Assembly: GCA_947495295.1 (NCBI GenBank)
Contig: CANLYJ010000002.1
Coordinates: 744,001 to 808,000 of the forward strand
Source of the DNA: an uncultured Paracoccaceae bacterium
GTDB lineage: Bacteria; Pseudomonadota; Alphaproteobacteria; Rhodobacterales; Rhodobacteraceae
Reading direction: 5' to 3'
Length of the DNA: 64,000 bases
In this document: piece by piece, positions 16,256-25,199 of the stretch
Position numbering within the stretch: position 1 is the stretch's first letter
Layout of the letters: every line of letters begins with the position of its first letter
Notes under the pieces: model-generated
The model's input: only the letters and a program-made list of their open reading frames with translations
Told to the model about the DNA's origin: nothing
Database searches by the model: none
Translations under genes and position numbers: made by a program

Positions 16256-18495
16256 ACCTGATAGACCAGCCAATCGGCGACCGCGCGGCGCACGGATTGG
16301 TCGCCATTGGCGATGGCCTTGTCCATGACTGCCCTGACTTCGGTCAGATCGACCCGGCGCAACAGGTGTTTCACTGGCCCGATTGACGCCGGGCGCATCG
16401 ACAGTGACCGCATCCCAAGGGCTGCAAAACACAAGGCTTCGACCGGGCGCCCTGCATCTTCGCCACAGAACGAAACGGGTGTGTTGCTGTCGGCGCAGCG
16501 TTTGATCACCCGTTCGATGAAGGACAGGAAACTGACATCCAGCGTGTCGTAACGGCGGCGTACCCGTTCATTTTCGCGGTCGGCTGCGAAAAAGAACTGT
16601 TTGAGGTCATTGCCCCCGATCGAGATGAAATCGACCTCTTCAAAGAATGCATCGGGCGCAAAGGCCAGTGATGGGGTTTCCAGCATTGCCCCGATTTCCA
16701 TCGTGGATGGCAAGGGGTGGCCCAGTTTTTTCTCGCGCGCCACGGCCTTGGCCATTTCTGCCTTGGCGTCCTGAAATTCACGCATTTGGGTGATGAAAGG
16801 GAACATAACCGCCAGCGGTTGGCCATCGGCGGCACGCAAAAGCGCCTGCAATTGCATCCGCAAGACACCGGGTTTGTCCAGACCCACCCGGATCGCCCGC
16901 CAGCCCATGGCAGGGTTCGGTTCATCATTGGGCTTCATATAGGGCAGCACCTTGTCCGACCCGATATCCAAGGTACGGAAAGCGACCCGCTTGCCATTGG
17001 CGGCTTTCAATACCCGCGAATAAAGCGCCGAAAGTTCGGCCCGTCGCGGCATCTGGTTGCGCACCAGAAATTGCAATTCTGTGCGGAACAGCCCGACCCC
17101 TTCGGCCCCTGATCCAGAGAGCGAGGGGAGATCGGCGATAAGCCCGGCATTCATCTGGAGCGAAATCTGCGCACCGCATTTCGTTTCTGCCGGCAGATCG
17201 CGGATCGAGGCGTAGCGTTCCTGCGCCCTTGTCTGCATCGCCAGTTTGTCGCGGAACGCCCCATGCACCGTTTCATCGGGGCGCAGATGCGCAATCCCTT
17301 GTTCCCCATCAACAAGGATCTTGTCACCGTTCAACGCCTCAGCGGTAACGCCCTTGGCGTTGATGATCAAAGGGATCGCCCAGGCGCGGGCGACGATGGT
17401 GGCGTGGCTGCCGACAGAGCCTTCCTCCAGCACGATGCCTTTGAGTGCTTTGCCGTATTCCAGCAATTCACCGGGGCCGATATTGCGGGCCACAAGGATC
17501 GGGTTATCGGGCATGTCGGCGCGGGCCTCGGCACCCTGACCTGTCAGGATACGCAGCAATCGGTTCGACAGGTCATCCAGATCATGCAGCCGTTCGCGCA
17601 AATACGGATCGCCGGATTTTGACAGACGTGCGCGGGCCAGTGATTGTTCTTTTTCAACCGCTGCCTCGGCGGATAGGCCGTTTTCGACATCGGCCTTCAT
17701 TCGGCGCATCCAGCCGGGTGAATTGGCGAACATCCGGTAGGCTTCGAGTACCTGGATCTGCTCAGGGTCCACTGATCGGGCACCAGTCAGCATGTTATCG
17801 ACCGATTTGCGCAATTCCTCGATCGCGATGTGTAGCCGGTCATGTTCTTTTGCGGTGTCTTCGGCGATCGGGTTGGTGACAACCACCCGTGGTTCATGCA
17901 GGAACACCTGGCCTTCGCTGGCCCCTTCCTGTGCGACCGACCCTTTGAGCATGACAGGTTGCTGATGGCGGGCGGACAGGGCGGCCCCTTCGCCGACAAA
18001 TGCACCCAGCTCTGTCATCTCGGCGATGACCATGGCCACGATTTCCAGCGCATAGACTTCGTCCAGCGTCAGTTCACGCGCTGTTTTGGTTTGCACCACC
18101 AGCACGCCAAGAGATTCCCCAAGCCGCTGGATCGGCACACCGCAAAAGGACGAAAACCGTTCCTCGCCGGTTTCGGGCATGTAGCGAAAGCCCTTTTCGG
18201 CGGGGGCATCGGCGGTGTTGATCACCGTGCCGCTTTTGGCCGTGCGACCAACCAGACCTTCGCCAAGCCGCATCCGGGTCTGGTGGACCGAATCCTGTTC
18301 AAGGCCTTGGGTCGCGCAAAGCTCCAGCGTTTCATCGTCGCGAAACAGGTAGATTGAACAGACTTCCGCCCGCATCGAATTGGCGATCAAGTCGACGACT
18401 TTGTTCAGCCGTGCCTGGCCTTCACTATCGCTGGCAAGGGCCTCGCGCAGGCGGCCCAGAAGCTTGCGGCTTTCTGTTTCCAAACGATGTGGCAT
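16252..18495 (-). CDS. ptsP: Phosphoenolpyruvate-protein phosphotransferase, PTS-Ntr enzyme I
   Basis: 747 residues. Domain order is an N-terminal GAF domain (about 1-150), the enzyme I N-terminal region, the swivelling phospho-histidine domain with GSHATIVARAWAIP, and the C-terminal PEP-binding barrel with FRTLDIGSDKVLPY and FISIGGNDL. The GAF domain marks it as EI-Ntr, which starts the nitrogen-PTS phosphate relay to NPr and EIIA-Ntr in response to glutamine/2-oxoglutarate. It is downstream of lysC on the same strand but separated by a terminator, so it has its own promoter or is read by leakage. The closeness to lysC is common in Rhodobacteraceae as I recall. Confidence 0.95.
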   Translation of the reverse strand: MPHRLETESRKLLGRLREALASDSEGQARLNKVVDLIANSMRAEVCSIYLFRDDETLELCATQGLEQDSVHQTRMRLGEGLVGRTAKSGTVINTADAPAEKGFRYMPETGEERFSSFCGVPIQRLGESLGVLVVQTKTARELTLDEVYALEIVAMVIAEMTELGAFVGEGAALSARHQQPVMLKGSVAQEGASEGQVFLHEPRVVVTNPIAEDTAKEHDRLHIAIEELRKSVDNMLTGARSVDPEQIQVLEAYRMFANSPGWMRRMKADVENGLSAEAAVEKEQSLARARLSKSGDPYLRERLHDLDDLSNRLLRILTGQGAEARADMPDNPILVARNIGPGELLEYGKALKGIVLEEGSVGSHATIVARAWAIPLIINAKGVTAEALNGDKILVDGEQGIAHLRPDETVHGAFRDKLAMQTRAQERYASIRDLPAETKCGAQISLQMNAGLIADLPSLSGSGAEGVGLFRTELQFLVRNQMPRRAELSALYSRVLKAANGKRVAFRTLDIGSDKVLPYMKPNDEPNPAMGWRAIRVGLDKPGVLRMQLQALLRAADGQPLAVMFPFITQMREFQDAKAEMAKAVAREKKLGHPLPSTMEIGAMLETPSLAFAPDAFFEEVDFISIGGNDLKQFFFAADRENERVRRRYDTLDVSFLSFIERVIKRCADSNTPVSFCGEDAGRPVEALCFAALGMRSLSMRPASIGPVKHLLRRVDLTEVRAVMDKAIANGDQSVRRAVADWLVYQV

Positions 18496-18534
18496 CAGCC
18501 CCCCTTGGGTAGCCAGACGTTAGAGCGAAAGACG

Positions 18535-18554
18535 AAAAACCTGATGATTCAGGT
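18535..18554 (-). terminator. Intrinsic terminator of lysC
   Basis: On the minus strand ACCTGA-ATCA-TCAGGT is followed directly by a run of T (the AAAAA at 18535-18539 on the plus strand), about 20 bp past the lysC stop. A wider pair, CGTTAGA near 18518 with TCTAACG near 18553, encloses it. It separates lysC from ptsP. Confidence 0.8.
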
Positions 18555-18574
18555 CTAACGGATGCCGCCCTAGG

Positions 18575-19813
18575 TCATGCCGCCTTTTCCAATTCAAAGG
18601 CATCATGAAGGGCTTGCACGGCAAGTTCCATGTATTTTCGGTCGATCAGGACGGAAATTTTTATCTCGGAGGTTGTAATGACCTTGATGTTAATCCCCTC
18701 ATCGTGGAGTGCCTTGAACATCTGGGCGGCCACACCGGCATGGCTGCGCATGCCGATCCCGACGACTGAAACCTTGGCGACCGCATCATCGGTGACCAGA
18801 TCATGAAAGTTGATCTCGCCTGATGTTTTTGCCTCTTCCATGGCTTTTGCGGCTCGCATGGTCTGATCCACCGGGCAGGAAAAGGTCATATCGGTCCGGC
18901 CTTCTTCGGAAATGTTCTGCACGATCATGTCCACATTGACGCCAGCATCGGACAAGGGCCCAAAGATCGCCGCAGCGATGCCGGGCCGGTCGGCGACCGA
19001 GATCAGCGTCATTTTGGCTTCGTCACGGGAATAGGCGACCCCGGCCACAACATTGGATTCCATTATTTCCTCCTCGTCACAGACCAGCGTCCCTGCGCTG
19101 TCGGATGGTTCTTCGAATGATGACAGCACCCGCAGGCGCACGTTATAGCGCATGGCAAGTTCGACCGAACGGGTTTGCAGGACCTTAGCGCCAAGCGACG
19201 CTAGTTCCAGCATTTCCTCGAACGCGATCTTGTCCAGTTTGCGGGCCTTGGATGCGATGCGTGGGTCGGTGGTGTAAACCCCATCGACATCCGTATAGAT
19301 ATCGCAGCGTTCTGCACTAAATGCGGCGGCAAAGGCGACGGCCGTTGTGTCCGACCCACCGCGCCCCAGTGTCGTGATCCGGCCTTCCGGGCTGATCCCC
19401 TGAAACCCAGCGACAACGGCCACTTTCATGCCTTCGCCGAATTTGGCGTTGATGTTTTCGGTTGGAATCTCTTCGATCCGAGCCGAGGAATGGGTCGAGT
19501 TGGTCATCAGCGGTACTTGCCAGCCTTGCCAACTGCGAGCGGGGATTTCCATCTCCTGCAGGCGCAGCGCCATCAGCCCGGCGGTAACATTTTCGCCGGA
19601 TGATACAATCGCATCATATTCGCGGGCGTCATAGAGGGGCGCGGTTTCATCGACCCAGCCCACCAGTTCATTGGTCTTGCCTGACATGGCAGAGACGATG
19701 ACGATCACGTCATAGCCGTTGGCCACCTCAACCGCCACGCGCTTGGCTGCACGGGCGATCCGGTCCAGATTAGCGACAGAGGTGCCGCCAAATTTCATCA
19801 CAAGCGTCGGCAT
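18575..19813 (-). CDS. lysC: Aspartate kinase
   Basis: 412 residues, the size of monofunctional aspartokinase. It phosphorylates aspartate to start lysine, threonine and methionine synthesis. The N-terminal kinase signature MKFGGTSVANLDRIARAA is at residues 6-23, followed by GGSDTTAVAFAAA. Two C-terminal ACT domains contain VADRPGIAAAIFGPLSDAGV and MRSHAGVAAQMFKALHDEGI, the allosteric lysine/threonine site. A terminator follows. The next gene upstream, doeB, stops 88 bp before its transcription side and belongs to another unit. Confidence 0.97.
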   Translation of the reverse strand: MPTLVMKFGGTSVANLDRIARAAKRVAVEVANGYDVIVIVSAMSGKTNELVGWVDETAPLYDAREYDAIVSSGENVTAGLMALRLQEMEIPARSWQGWQVPLMTNSTHSSARIEEIPTENINAKFGEGMKVAVVAGFQGISPEGRITTLGRGGSDTTAVAFAAAFSAERCDIYTDVDGVYTTDPRIASKARKLDKIAFEEMLELASLGAKVLQTRSVELAMRYNVRLRVLSSFEEPSDSAGTLVCDEEEIMESNVVAGVAYSRDEAKMTLISVADRPGIAAAIFGPLSDAGVNVDMIVQNISEEGRTDMTFSCPVDQTMRAAKAMEEAKTSGEINFHDLVTDDAVAKVSVVGIGMRSHAGVAAQMFKALHDEGINIKVITTSEIKISVLIDRKYMELAVQALHDAFELEKAA

Positions 19814-19901
19814 GATTGATCCTTCAGGTGCAGCGGCACCGCCCGCGTGTCTTTACTCGCGCGTCTCATAATCAACCCGGTGCCCAAGGGCAATGCGCAA
19901 G

Positions 19902-20897
19902 TCAGGATGGGGGTATGACACCAATGACTGCTGCGCAGTCGCCGGTTTTGATCAGACCGGGGAAATGGCGGCTGATCAGCAGGCCTGTCATTTTGGCCCG
20001 GTACGTGATCGGCCGGATCCCGGTGCGATCAACGGGCCAGATACGGGCGATGATATCGCCTGCATGGACGGCATCGCCCAGATCAATCATTGGTTCATAA
20101 AGCCCGTCATGTTCAGCGAAGACAAAGCAATCATCGTCGGGCATTTCGATATGCACCGTTGGATCGATCTGCATGTCACCTTGCAAGATCCGTGCATGGA
20201 TGAGCACATTGCGCAGTCCTTTCCGCGCGATTGCGATGGTCTTGGCTGTTGCTGACCCGCCGCCGCCCAGTTCGGTTGAAACGAAGGTCTTGCCCATCTC
20301 CTCGACCGCGGTGTCATACATGCCGGCGCTGTCAATCTCGCGCAGCATGACGGAATAGGGCGCGTTGAATGCTTGCATTGCCGCCACGCAGGCGGCCTGC
20401 TGCGTCTTGGTGTCCAGCACATGTGCCGCTGCAAAAGGTAGGAAATCCAGCGTTTTACCCCCGGAATGGAAATCCAGAACGATATCCGCCATCGGCACCA
20501 GCACCCGTTGGAAATAGTCAGCGATTTTTTCGGTTACGGTCCCATCGGGGCGTCCCGGAAAGCTGCGGTTCATATTGCCCTGATCAATAGGGGATGTCCG
20601 CGTTCCGGCCCGAAAGGCGGGGTAGTTGAAGGCAGGCACGATAATGACCCGTCCGTTGATGTCCTTGGGCTGCAAAGTCACCGTCAATTCCTGCAAGACA
20701 ATCGGCCCCTCGTATTCGTCGCCATGGTTGCCCCCGGTCAGAACTGCGGTGGGTCCGCCACCATTCTGGATCACCGTGATCGGGATCATGATCGACCCCC
20801 ATGCACTGTCATCGCGGCTGTGGGGCAGGCGCAGGAAACCATGGTGGATGCCGTCCTGATCCAGTGGGATTGTTGCTGTGATGGGGGAAGGCTTCAT
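19902..20897 (-). CDS. doeB: N-alpha-acetyl-L-2,4-diaminobutyrate deacetylase
   Basis: 331 residues of the succinylglutamate desuccinylase/aspartoacylase zinc-peptidase-like family. Zinc-site motifs are TGGNHGDEYEGP (His and Glu) and DFHSGGKTLDF. Family features of DoeB/EutE are the start MKPSPITATIPLDQDG and GNMNRSFPGRPDGTVTEKIA. It removes the acetyl group from the product of DoeA, giving diaminobutyrate in ectoine breakdown. It starts 4 bp after the doeA stop. The later steps (transaminase, semialdehyde dehydrogenase) are not nearby. Confidence 0.92.
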   Translation of the reverse strand: MKPSPITATIPLDQDGIHHGFLRLPHSRDDSAWGSIMIPITVIQNGGGPTAVLTGGNHGDEYEGPIVLQELTVTLQPKDINGRVIIVPAFNYPAFRAGTRTSPIDQGNMNRSFPGRPDGTVTEKIADYFQRVLVPMADIVLDFHSGGKTLDFLPFAAAHVLDTKTQQAACVAAMQAFNAPYSVMLREIDSAGMYDTAVEEMGKTFVSTELGGGGSATAKTIAIARKGLRNVLIHARILQGDMQIDPTVHIEMPDDDCFVFAEHDGLYEPMIDLGDAVHAGDIIARIWPVDRTGIRPITYRAKMTGLLISRHFPGLIKTGDCAAVIGVIPPS

Positions 20898-20901
20898 GAT
20901 G

Positions 20902-22089
20902 TCAGTCCTTGACCATCATCTTGCGCGGTACATTGGCCAGACATTCCGGCCCGTCCTGCCCTATGCGGATGCTTTCGGTAATCTCAAATCCCCAATCGTC
21001 CATCCATAGCCCTGTCATGAAGTGAAAGGTCATGTTTTCCTGCAACACGGATTTGTCGCCGGGGCGGAGCGACATCGTCCGTTCTCCCCAATCGGGCGGG
21101 TAGCTGACACCGATGGGGTAGCCTGTGCGGTTATCCTTTGTGATCCCGTATTTTTGCAGCACGTCAAAGAAGGCCAGCGCGATATCTTCGCAGGTATTGC
21201 CGGTTTTTGCTTTTTCCAGCCCGGCCTCCATTCCTTCCAATACTGCCTTTTCTGCGTCCAGAAAGGTCTGCGTGGGTTTGCCCAGAAAGACCGTGCGCGA
21301 CAGCGGACAATGATAGCGTTTGACGACGCCCGCGATTTCGAAAAATGTACCCTCTCCGGATTTCATTGGTTGGTCATCCCATGTCAGATGCGGGGCGGCG
21401 GCGTCCGCGCCGGATGGCAGGAGCGGCACAATGGCCGGATAGTCGCCGCCCGCACCAATGTCGGGGTCATAGCGCAGTGCCGCGTCATAGATTTCGGCCA
21501 CCAGATCGCATTTGCGGATGCCTGGTTCGACCGTTTCAAAGATGCGTTCATGCATCCGGCCCACGATTTTGCCTGCCTGCCGCATCAGGGCAAGTTCCGC
21601 CGGTGATTTTACCGCGCGTTGCCAGTTTACGAGTGCAGTCACATCGGCGAACGTTGTGTTGGGCAAGTGGGATTGCAGGGATGCGAAAGCGGCGGCGGAG
21701 AACCAGTAATTGTCCATCTCAACCCCGATTGTGCCCTTGGCGAGGCCCCGATCCGTCAGTTGCGCCGACAGGTAGTCCATAGGGTGCCGCTCGGTCGATT
21801 GCACGTAGTGGTCGGGGTAGCCAATGATGTTGGCGGGATCCATGAAGCAGGTCCGCCGCGCGCCATTGGCATCCTGCCCGCGCCCATACCAGATGGGTTC
21901 GCCGTCCAGTGGCAGCACCACGCATTGATGCACATAAAACGACCACCCGTCATAACCTGTCAGCCAATTCATGTTGGACGGATCGGAAATGATCAGCAGA
22001 TCAACACCCTGCGCCTGCATCGCATGGCGGGTCTTGGCGATACGGCGATCGAACTCAGCACGGCTGAAATGAAGCGTGGGTTGTGGCAT
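20902..22089 (-). CDS. doeA: Ectoine hydrolase
   Basis: 395 residues from the ATG at 22089, chosen for GCGGAG seven bases upstream; a GTG at 22122 is an alternative. M24 aminopeptidase-fold (creatinase-like) protein with the DoeA/EutD hallmarks DPSNMNWLTGYDGWSFYVHQ and EMDNYWFSAAAFASLQ. It opens the ectoine ring to give N-acetyl-diaminobutyrate. The M24 fold in this branch hydrolyses a C-N bond rather than a peptide. It forms an operon with doeB, and a GntR gene lies 93 bp upstream on the same strand. Confidence 0.93.
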   Translation of the reverse strand: MPQPTLHFSRAEFDRRIAKTRHAMQAQGVDLLIISDPSNMNWLTGYDGWSFYVHQCVVLPLDGEPIWYGRGQDANGARRTCFMDPANIIGYPDHYVQSTERHPMDYLSAQLTDRGLAKGTIGVEMDNYWFSAAAFASLQSHLPNTTFADVTALVNWQRAVKSPAELALMRQAGKIVGRMHERIFETVEPGIRKCDLVAEIYDAALRYDPDIGAGGDYPAIVPLLPSGADAAAPHLTWDDQPMKSGEGTFFEIAGVVKRYHCPLSRTVFLGKPTQTFLDAEKAVLEGMEAGLEKAKTGNTCEDIALAFFDVLQKYGITKDNRTGYPIGVSYPPDWGERTMSLRPGDKSVLQENMTFHFMTGLWMDDWGFEITESIRIGQDGPECLANVPRKMMVKD

Positions 22090-22182
22090 GGGCGGCTCCG
22101 CTGCGTGTATCTCTGTGATCACGCTAGCAGTTGTCTTGACCCACGCTTGACCAGAAACGACATGAGCGATTGCCGGATGGCC

Positions 22183-22845
22183 TTACAGATTTTCCATCGC
22201 GTCCAATGTGTGTTCCAGGCCGAGCCGGATATGCGTTTCCAGTACTGATTTGGCCTTTGGAATGTCGCGCGCGAGCGCTGCGTCAAACATGTCTTTGTGT
22301 TCCTGCACCGCCTCTTGCCCGCGATAGGTCAGCACCAGCATCTGATAGCGCAGGTATTTGTCGAAGATCGTGCCGTGCAGCGATAACAGGTTTTGCGAAT
22401 TGCAGGCATGGATCAGCGCCTGATGGAATTCCCAGTCATAGCGTTTCCACAACTCTTTCTGGGTGGTGTCCCCATCCAGCATCTTCTGTTCAATCAGATG
22501 CAGCTTGTGGTGGGCGGCGACCAGATTGCCTTCCCAATCAGCATCGCCGCAGGCGATGGATGTTTCGAGAGCGGAACATTCGAGCAGGATGCGCAGCTCC
22601 GCGATTTCGGTCAGATCATCGGCAGAGACGGGGCGCACGAAAAACCCGCGCTGTTCGGCCGCCTGCACGAAGCCTTCGCTGGCCAGCCGGTTCAGCGTTT
22701 CACGCAAGGTGGACACGCTGGCGGAGTAGCGGTCGCGCAGGCCATCAAGCTTCAGTTTGGCACCCGGGGCCAGTTCGCCAAATATGATATCATGCTTGAT
22801 ACGTTCATACGTGCTGGACCCGACGGTGGGTGCAGTTTGGGACAT
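22183..22845 (-). CDS. GntR-family (FCD-type) transcriptional regulator
   Basis: 220 residues from ATG 22845, which has GAGG 6 bases upstream; an ATG at 22866 is the alternative. The winged helix (TYERIKHDIIFGELAPGAKL, then SVSTLRETLNRLASEGFV) is GntR. The C-terminal helical FCD domain has ELRILLECSALE and a likely metal set including WEFHQALIHACNS and the histidine at THIRLGLEH. It lies between doeAB (same strand) and the divergent Gfo/Idh-TRAP operon. The divergent position and shared upstream motifs make control of the TRAP operon most likely; control of doeAB too is possible, since the known ectoine regulator EnuR is of a different (MocR) type. Confidence 0.9.
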   Translation of the reverse strand: MSQTAPTVGSSTYERIKHDIIFGELAPGAKLKLDGLRDRYSASVSTLRETLNRLASEGFVQAAEQRGFFVRPVSADDLTEIAELRILLECSALETSIACGDADWEGNLVAAHHKLHLIEQKMLDGDTTQKELWKRYDWEFHQALIHACNSQNLLSLHGTIFDKYLRYQMLVLTYRGQEAVQEHKDMFDAALARDIPKAKSVLETHIRLGLEHTLDAMENL

Positions 22846-22929
22846 GCCAAGCCTCTTGGTTAACATCTTTTGCAGGTGATAACATGATCATCCTATATTT
22901 CTCAACGGTAGATAAAATCGGTGTAAATT

Positions 22930-22953
22930 AAAAATATCATATATTATTGCGAA
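22930..22953. promoter_or_regulatory. Candidate regulatory module between gntR and the Gfo/Idh gene
   Basis: The divergent 158-bp region is strongly AT-rich. AAAATATC (22931-22938) and TATTGCGAA (22945-22953) both recur after the Gfo/Idh gene at 24058-24091. Recurrence upstream of two transcription units of the same cluster suggests a binding site for the adjacent GntR or a shared promoter element. No binding data. Confidence 0.4.
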
Positions 22954-23003
22954 TCTGTTAAACTCTGTTAGCGTGGCGGCAACGTGAAGGGATGAGGGGC
23001 CAG

Positions 23004-24059
23004 ATGGGGCAACCGAAGAAGTTAGCCGTGGTCGGGGCAGGCCTTGTCGGTCAGCGTCATATCGCGGCGGTCAGTCAGGTGCCGGGGGTGGAACTGGCAG
23101 CCGTGGTTGAACCCGGTGAGACCACGCAATCGGTGCCTGTGTTTACGACAATGGCCGATATGTTTGACGCCGTTGCGGTCGATGGTGTGATCCTGTCGAC
23201 ACCGACCTTGCTGCATGTCGAGGGTGGGATGGCCTGTGTGGACCACGATATTCCGGTGCTGATTGAAAAGCCACTGGCGGCTTCTGCAGATGATGCCCAA
23301 GGGCTGATTGATGCCGCACAGGCCAAGGGTGTGCCCGTTCTGGTTGGCCATCACCGGCGCCATAACCCGATTATCCAGAACACAGCGGCCTTGATCAAAG
23401 ATGGGGCCATCGGGCAGGTGCGTGCGGCACAGGTCACCTGCTGGTTCTACAAGCCGGATGATTATTTTGATGTCGCCCCCTGGCGCAAAAAGGCCGGGGC
23501 AGGTCCGATTTCCGTCAATTTGGTTCATGATGTTGATTTGATGCGGTATTTCCTGGGTGAGGTCGTGACCGTACAGGCGCAGATGGCGCCGTCACTGCGG
23601 GGGTTTGAAAACGAAGATCTTGCCGCCGCCGTGCTACGTTTCGAAAGTGGGGCGGTTTGCACGATTACAGTGTCCGACAGTGTGGTGTCACCGTGGAGTT
23701 GGGAACTGACATCGCGCGAATATCCGATCTATCCGGCAACCAACGAATCCTGTTATCTGATTGGAGGATCGAAAGGGGCGCTGTCGATCCCCGATATGCG
23801 TTTGTGGCAGCATGAGGGAGAAACCAGTTGGTGGAACCCGATCAAGGCCACGGCCATGCCGGTCAGTTCGTCGGACCCGTTGGTTAATCAGATTGCGCAT
23901 TTCGAGGATGTCATGCGCGGCAAGGCCACACCTTTGGTGACTGGCGAAGAGGGCTTGAAAACCTTGCGTGTTGTCGAGGCCATTCAAATGGCTGCACAGA
24001 CACAAAAACTGATCCACCTCGGCAACCTATCAGAGGGAAATTACACGGCTGCCGAATAA
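23004..24059 (+). CDS. Gfo/Idh/MocA-family oxidoreductase
   Basis: 351 residues from ATG 23004, preceded by GAGGGG 5 bases away; the ATG at 22992 is too close to its GAAGGG. The N-terminal Rossmann motif is VVGAGLVGQRHIAAV, and the EKPLA motif (IEKPLAASADD) carries the family catalytic lysine. The C-terminal alpha/beta domain follows, with the segment VNLVHDVDLMRYFLGE typical of inositol/quinate-type dehydrogenases. It is NAD(P)-dependent and acts on a cyclic polyol, sugar or shikimate-like alcohol. It leads an operon with a TRAP transporter and an HPPD-like protein, so it probably oxidises the imported compound. Confidence 0.88.
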   Translation: MGQPKKLAVVGAGLVGQRHIAAVSQVPGVELAAVVEPGETTQSVPVFTTMADMFDAVAVDGVILSTPTLLHVEGGMACVDHDIPVLIEKPLAASADDAQGLIDAAQAKGVPVLVGHHRRHNPIIQNTAALIKDGAIGQVRAAQVTCWFYKPDDYFDVAPWRKKAGAGPISVNLVHDVDLMRYFLGEVVTVQAQMAPSLRGFENEDLAAAVLRFESGAVCTITVSDSVVSPWSWELTSREYPIYPATNESCYLIGGSKGALSIPDMRLWQHEGETSWWNPIKATAMPVSSSDPLVNQIAHFEDVMRGKATPLVTGEEGLKTLRVVEAIQMAAQTQKLIHLGNLSEGNYTAAE

Positions 24060-24091
24060 AATATCTGATATTTTGTAAAATCTATTGCGAA
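24058..24091. promoter_or_regulatory. Palindrome and second copy of the regulatory module before dctP
   Basis: AAAATATC-T-GATATTTT (24058-24074) is a perfect palindrome overlapping the stop of the Gfo/Idh gene, and TATTGCGAA follows at 24083-24091. The same two words occur at 22931 and 22945. The distance between their starts is 14 bp there and 25 bp here, a difference of 11 bp. It may be a GntR operator with an internal promoter for the TRAP genes, or a terminator-like hairpin. Confidence 0.4.
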
Positions 24092-24163
24092 ATTCAGAAA
24101 ATGAGGCATTAATTTGCCGGTAATGCTGTCCGAAGGGGCAGAACAAACGTCTGGGAGGACATT

Positions 24164-25171
24164 ATGACACTGAAACTGACACGTCGCCTTGCGATGGCCG
24201 CCATGGTCGCTGCGGGTTCTTTCACTGGCGCGGCGTCTTTCGCCGATGGTCACGCCATTCAACTGCGGATGTCGTCATCCGGCTCGGAAACAGACCAGCG
24301 TTCCGTCGCCATGGCCGAAGTGTTTGGCCCTGCCGTTTCCGGCTTTGCCTCTTATGAGCCAAGCTATAACGCGACATTGTTCGATCAGGGTACGGAGCTG
24401 GACGCCATCAGCCGTGGCAATCTGGAAATGTCGATCACATCGGCGCAGGAACTGGCACAGTTCTTCCCGGAATTTTCGATTTTCGCCACCGGCTATGTCC
24501 ATCAGGATGCCGCCCATCAGGTCCGTGTTTTCAATGACCCGCTGATGGACCCGTTCAAGCAGAAGGTCGAAGACGAGCTTGGCGTGAAGCTGCTATCTGT
24601 CATGTATCTGGGCCGCCGTCACGTGAACCTGCGCCAGACACGCGAAGAACTGGATGTGCAGACACCTGCCGATCTGGCTGGCGTGAACCTGCGGATGCCG
24701 GGCACGGATGCGTGGCAATTCCTGGGTGCAGCACTTGGCGCTTCCCCGACCCCGATGGCGTTTTCTGAAGTCTATACCGGCCTGGCCACCGGTGCCGTTG
24801 ACGGGCAGGACAACCCACTGCCGACTGTGGTGGACAAGAAGTTCTATGAAGTGACCAAGCAGATTGCCCTGACATCGCATCTGGTTGACCTGAACTACAT
24901 CGCAATGTCAGCCGCAACGTTCAATGCAATGACACCGGAACAGCAATTGACCGTGCAGCGCGCGGCCGATGCGGCGGCATCCGTTGGCCGGCTGCGTCAG
25001 CTAGATCTGGAGGCGAACCTGACATCCTTTATCGAGGAAAACGGTGTTGAGGTATATGCACCTGACACCAAAGCCTTCCGGGAACATGTGCAGGCCCAGT
25101 ATGTTGGCAGTGAATTCGCCGAAAGCTGGCCTGATGGTTTGCTGGACAAAATCAACGCACTCGGAAACTGA
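24164..25171 (+). CDS. TRAP transporter substrate-binding protein (DctP family)
   Basis: 335 residues with a signal peptide (MTLKLTRRLAMAAMVAAGSF, cleavage near AASFADG). DctP-family features are the arginine-containing NLRMPGTDAWQFLGAALGAS segment that contacts the substrate carboxylate and the Asp/Gln motif AVDGQDNPLPTV. GGGAGGA precedes the ATG. The N-terminal lobe (RMSSSGSETDQRSVAMAEVF) is unlike the ectoine-binding UehA as I remember it, so I do not assign ectoine. The neighbours suggest an alicyclic or aromatic carboxylate such as quinate or shikimate (inference). Confidence 0.92.
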   Translation: MTLKLTRRLAMAAMVAAGSFTGAASFADGHAIQLRMSSSGSETDQRSVAMAEVFGPAVSGFASYEPSYNATLFDQGTELDAISRGNLEMSITSAQELAQFFPEFSIFATGYVHQDAAHQVRVFNDPLMDPFKQKVEDELGVKLLSVMYLGRRHVNLRQTREELDVQTPADLAGVNLRMPGTDAWQFLGAALGASPTPMAFSEVYTGLATGAVDGQDNPLPTVVDKKFYEVTKQIALTSHLVDLNYIAMSAATFNAMTPEQQLTVQRAADAAASVGRLRQLDLEANLTSFIEENGVEVYAPDTKAFREHVQAQYVGSEFAESWPDGLLDKINALGN

Positions 25172-25199
25172 TTAGCCGAACCAGAGCGGGAGACGTACC

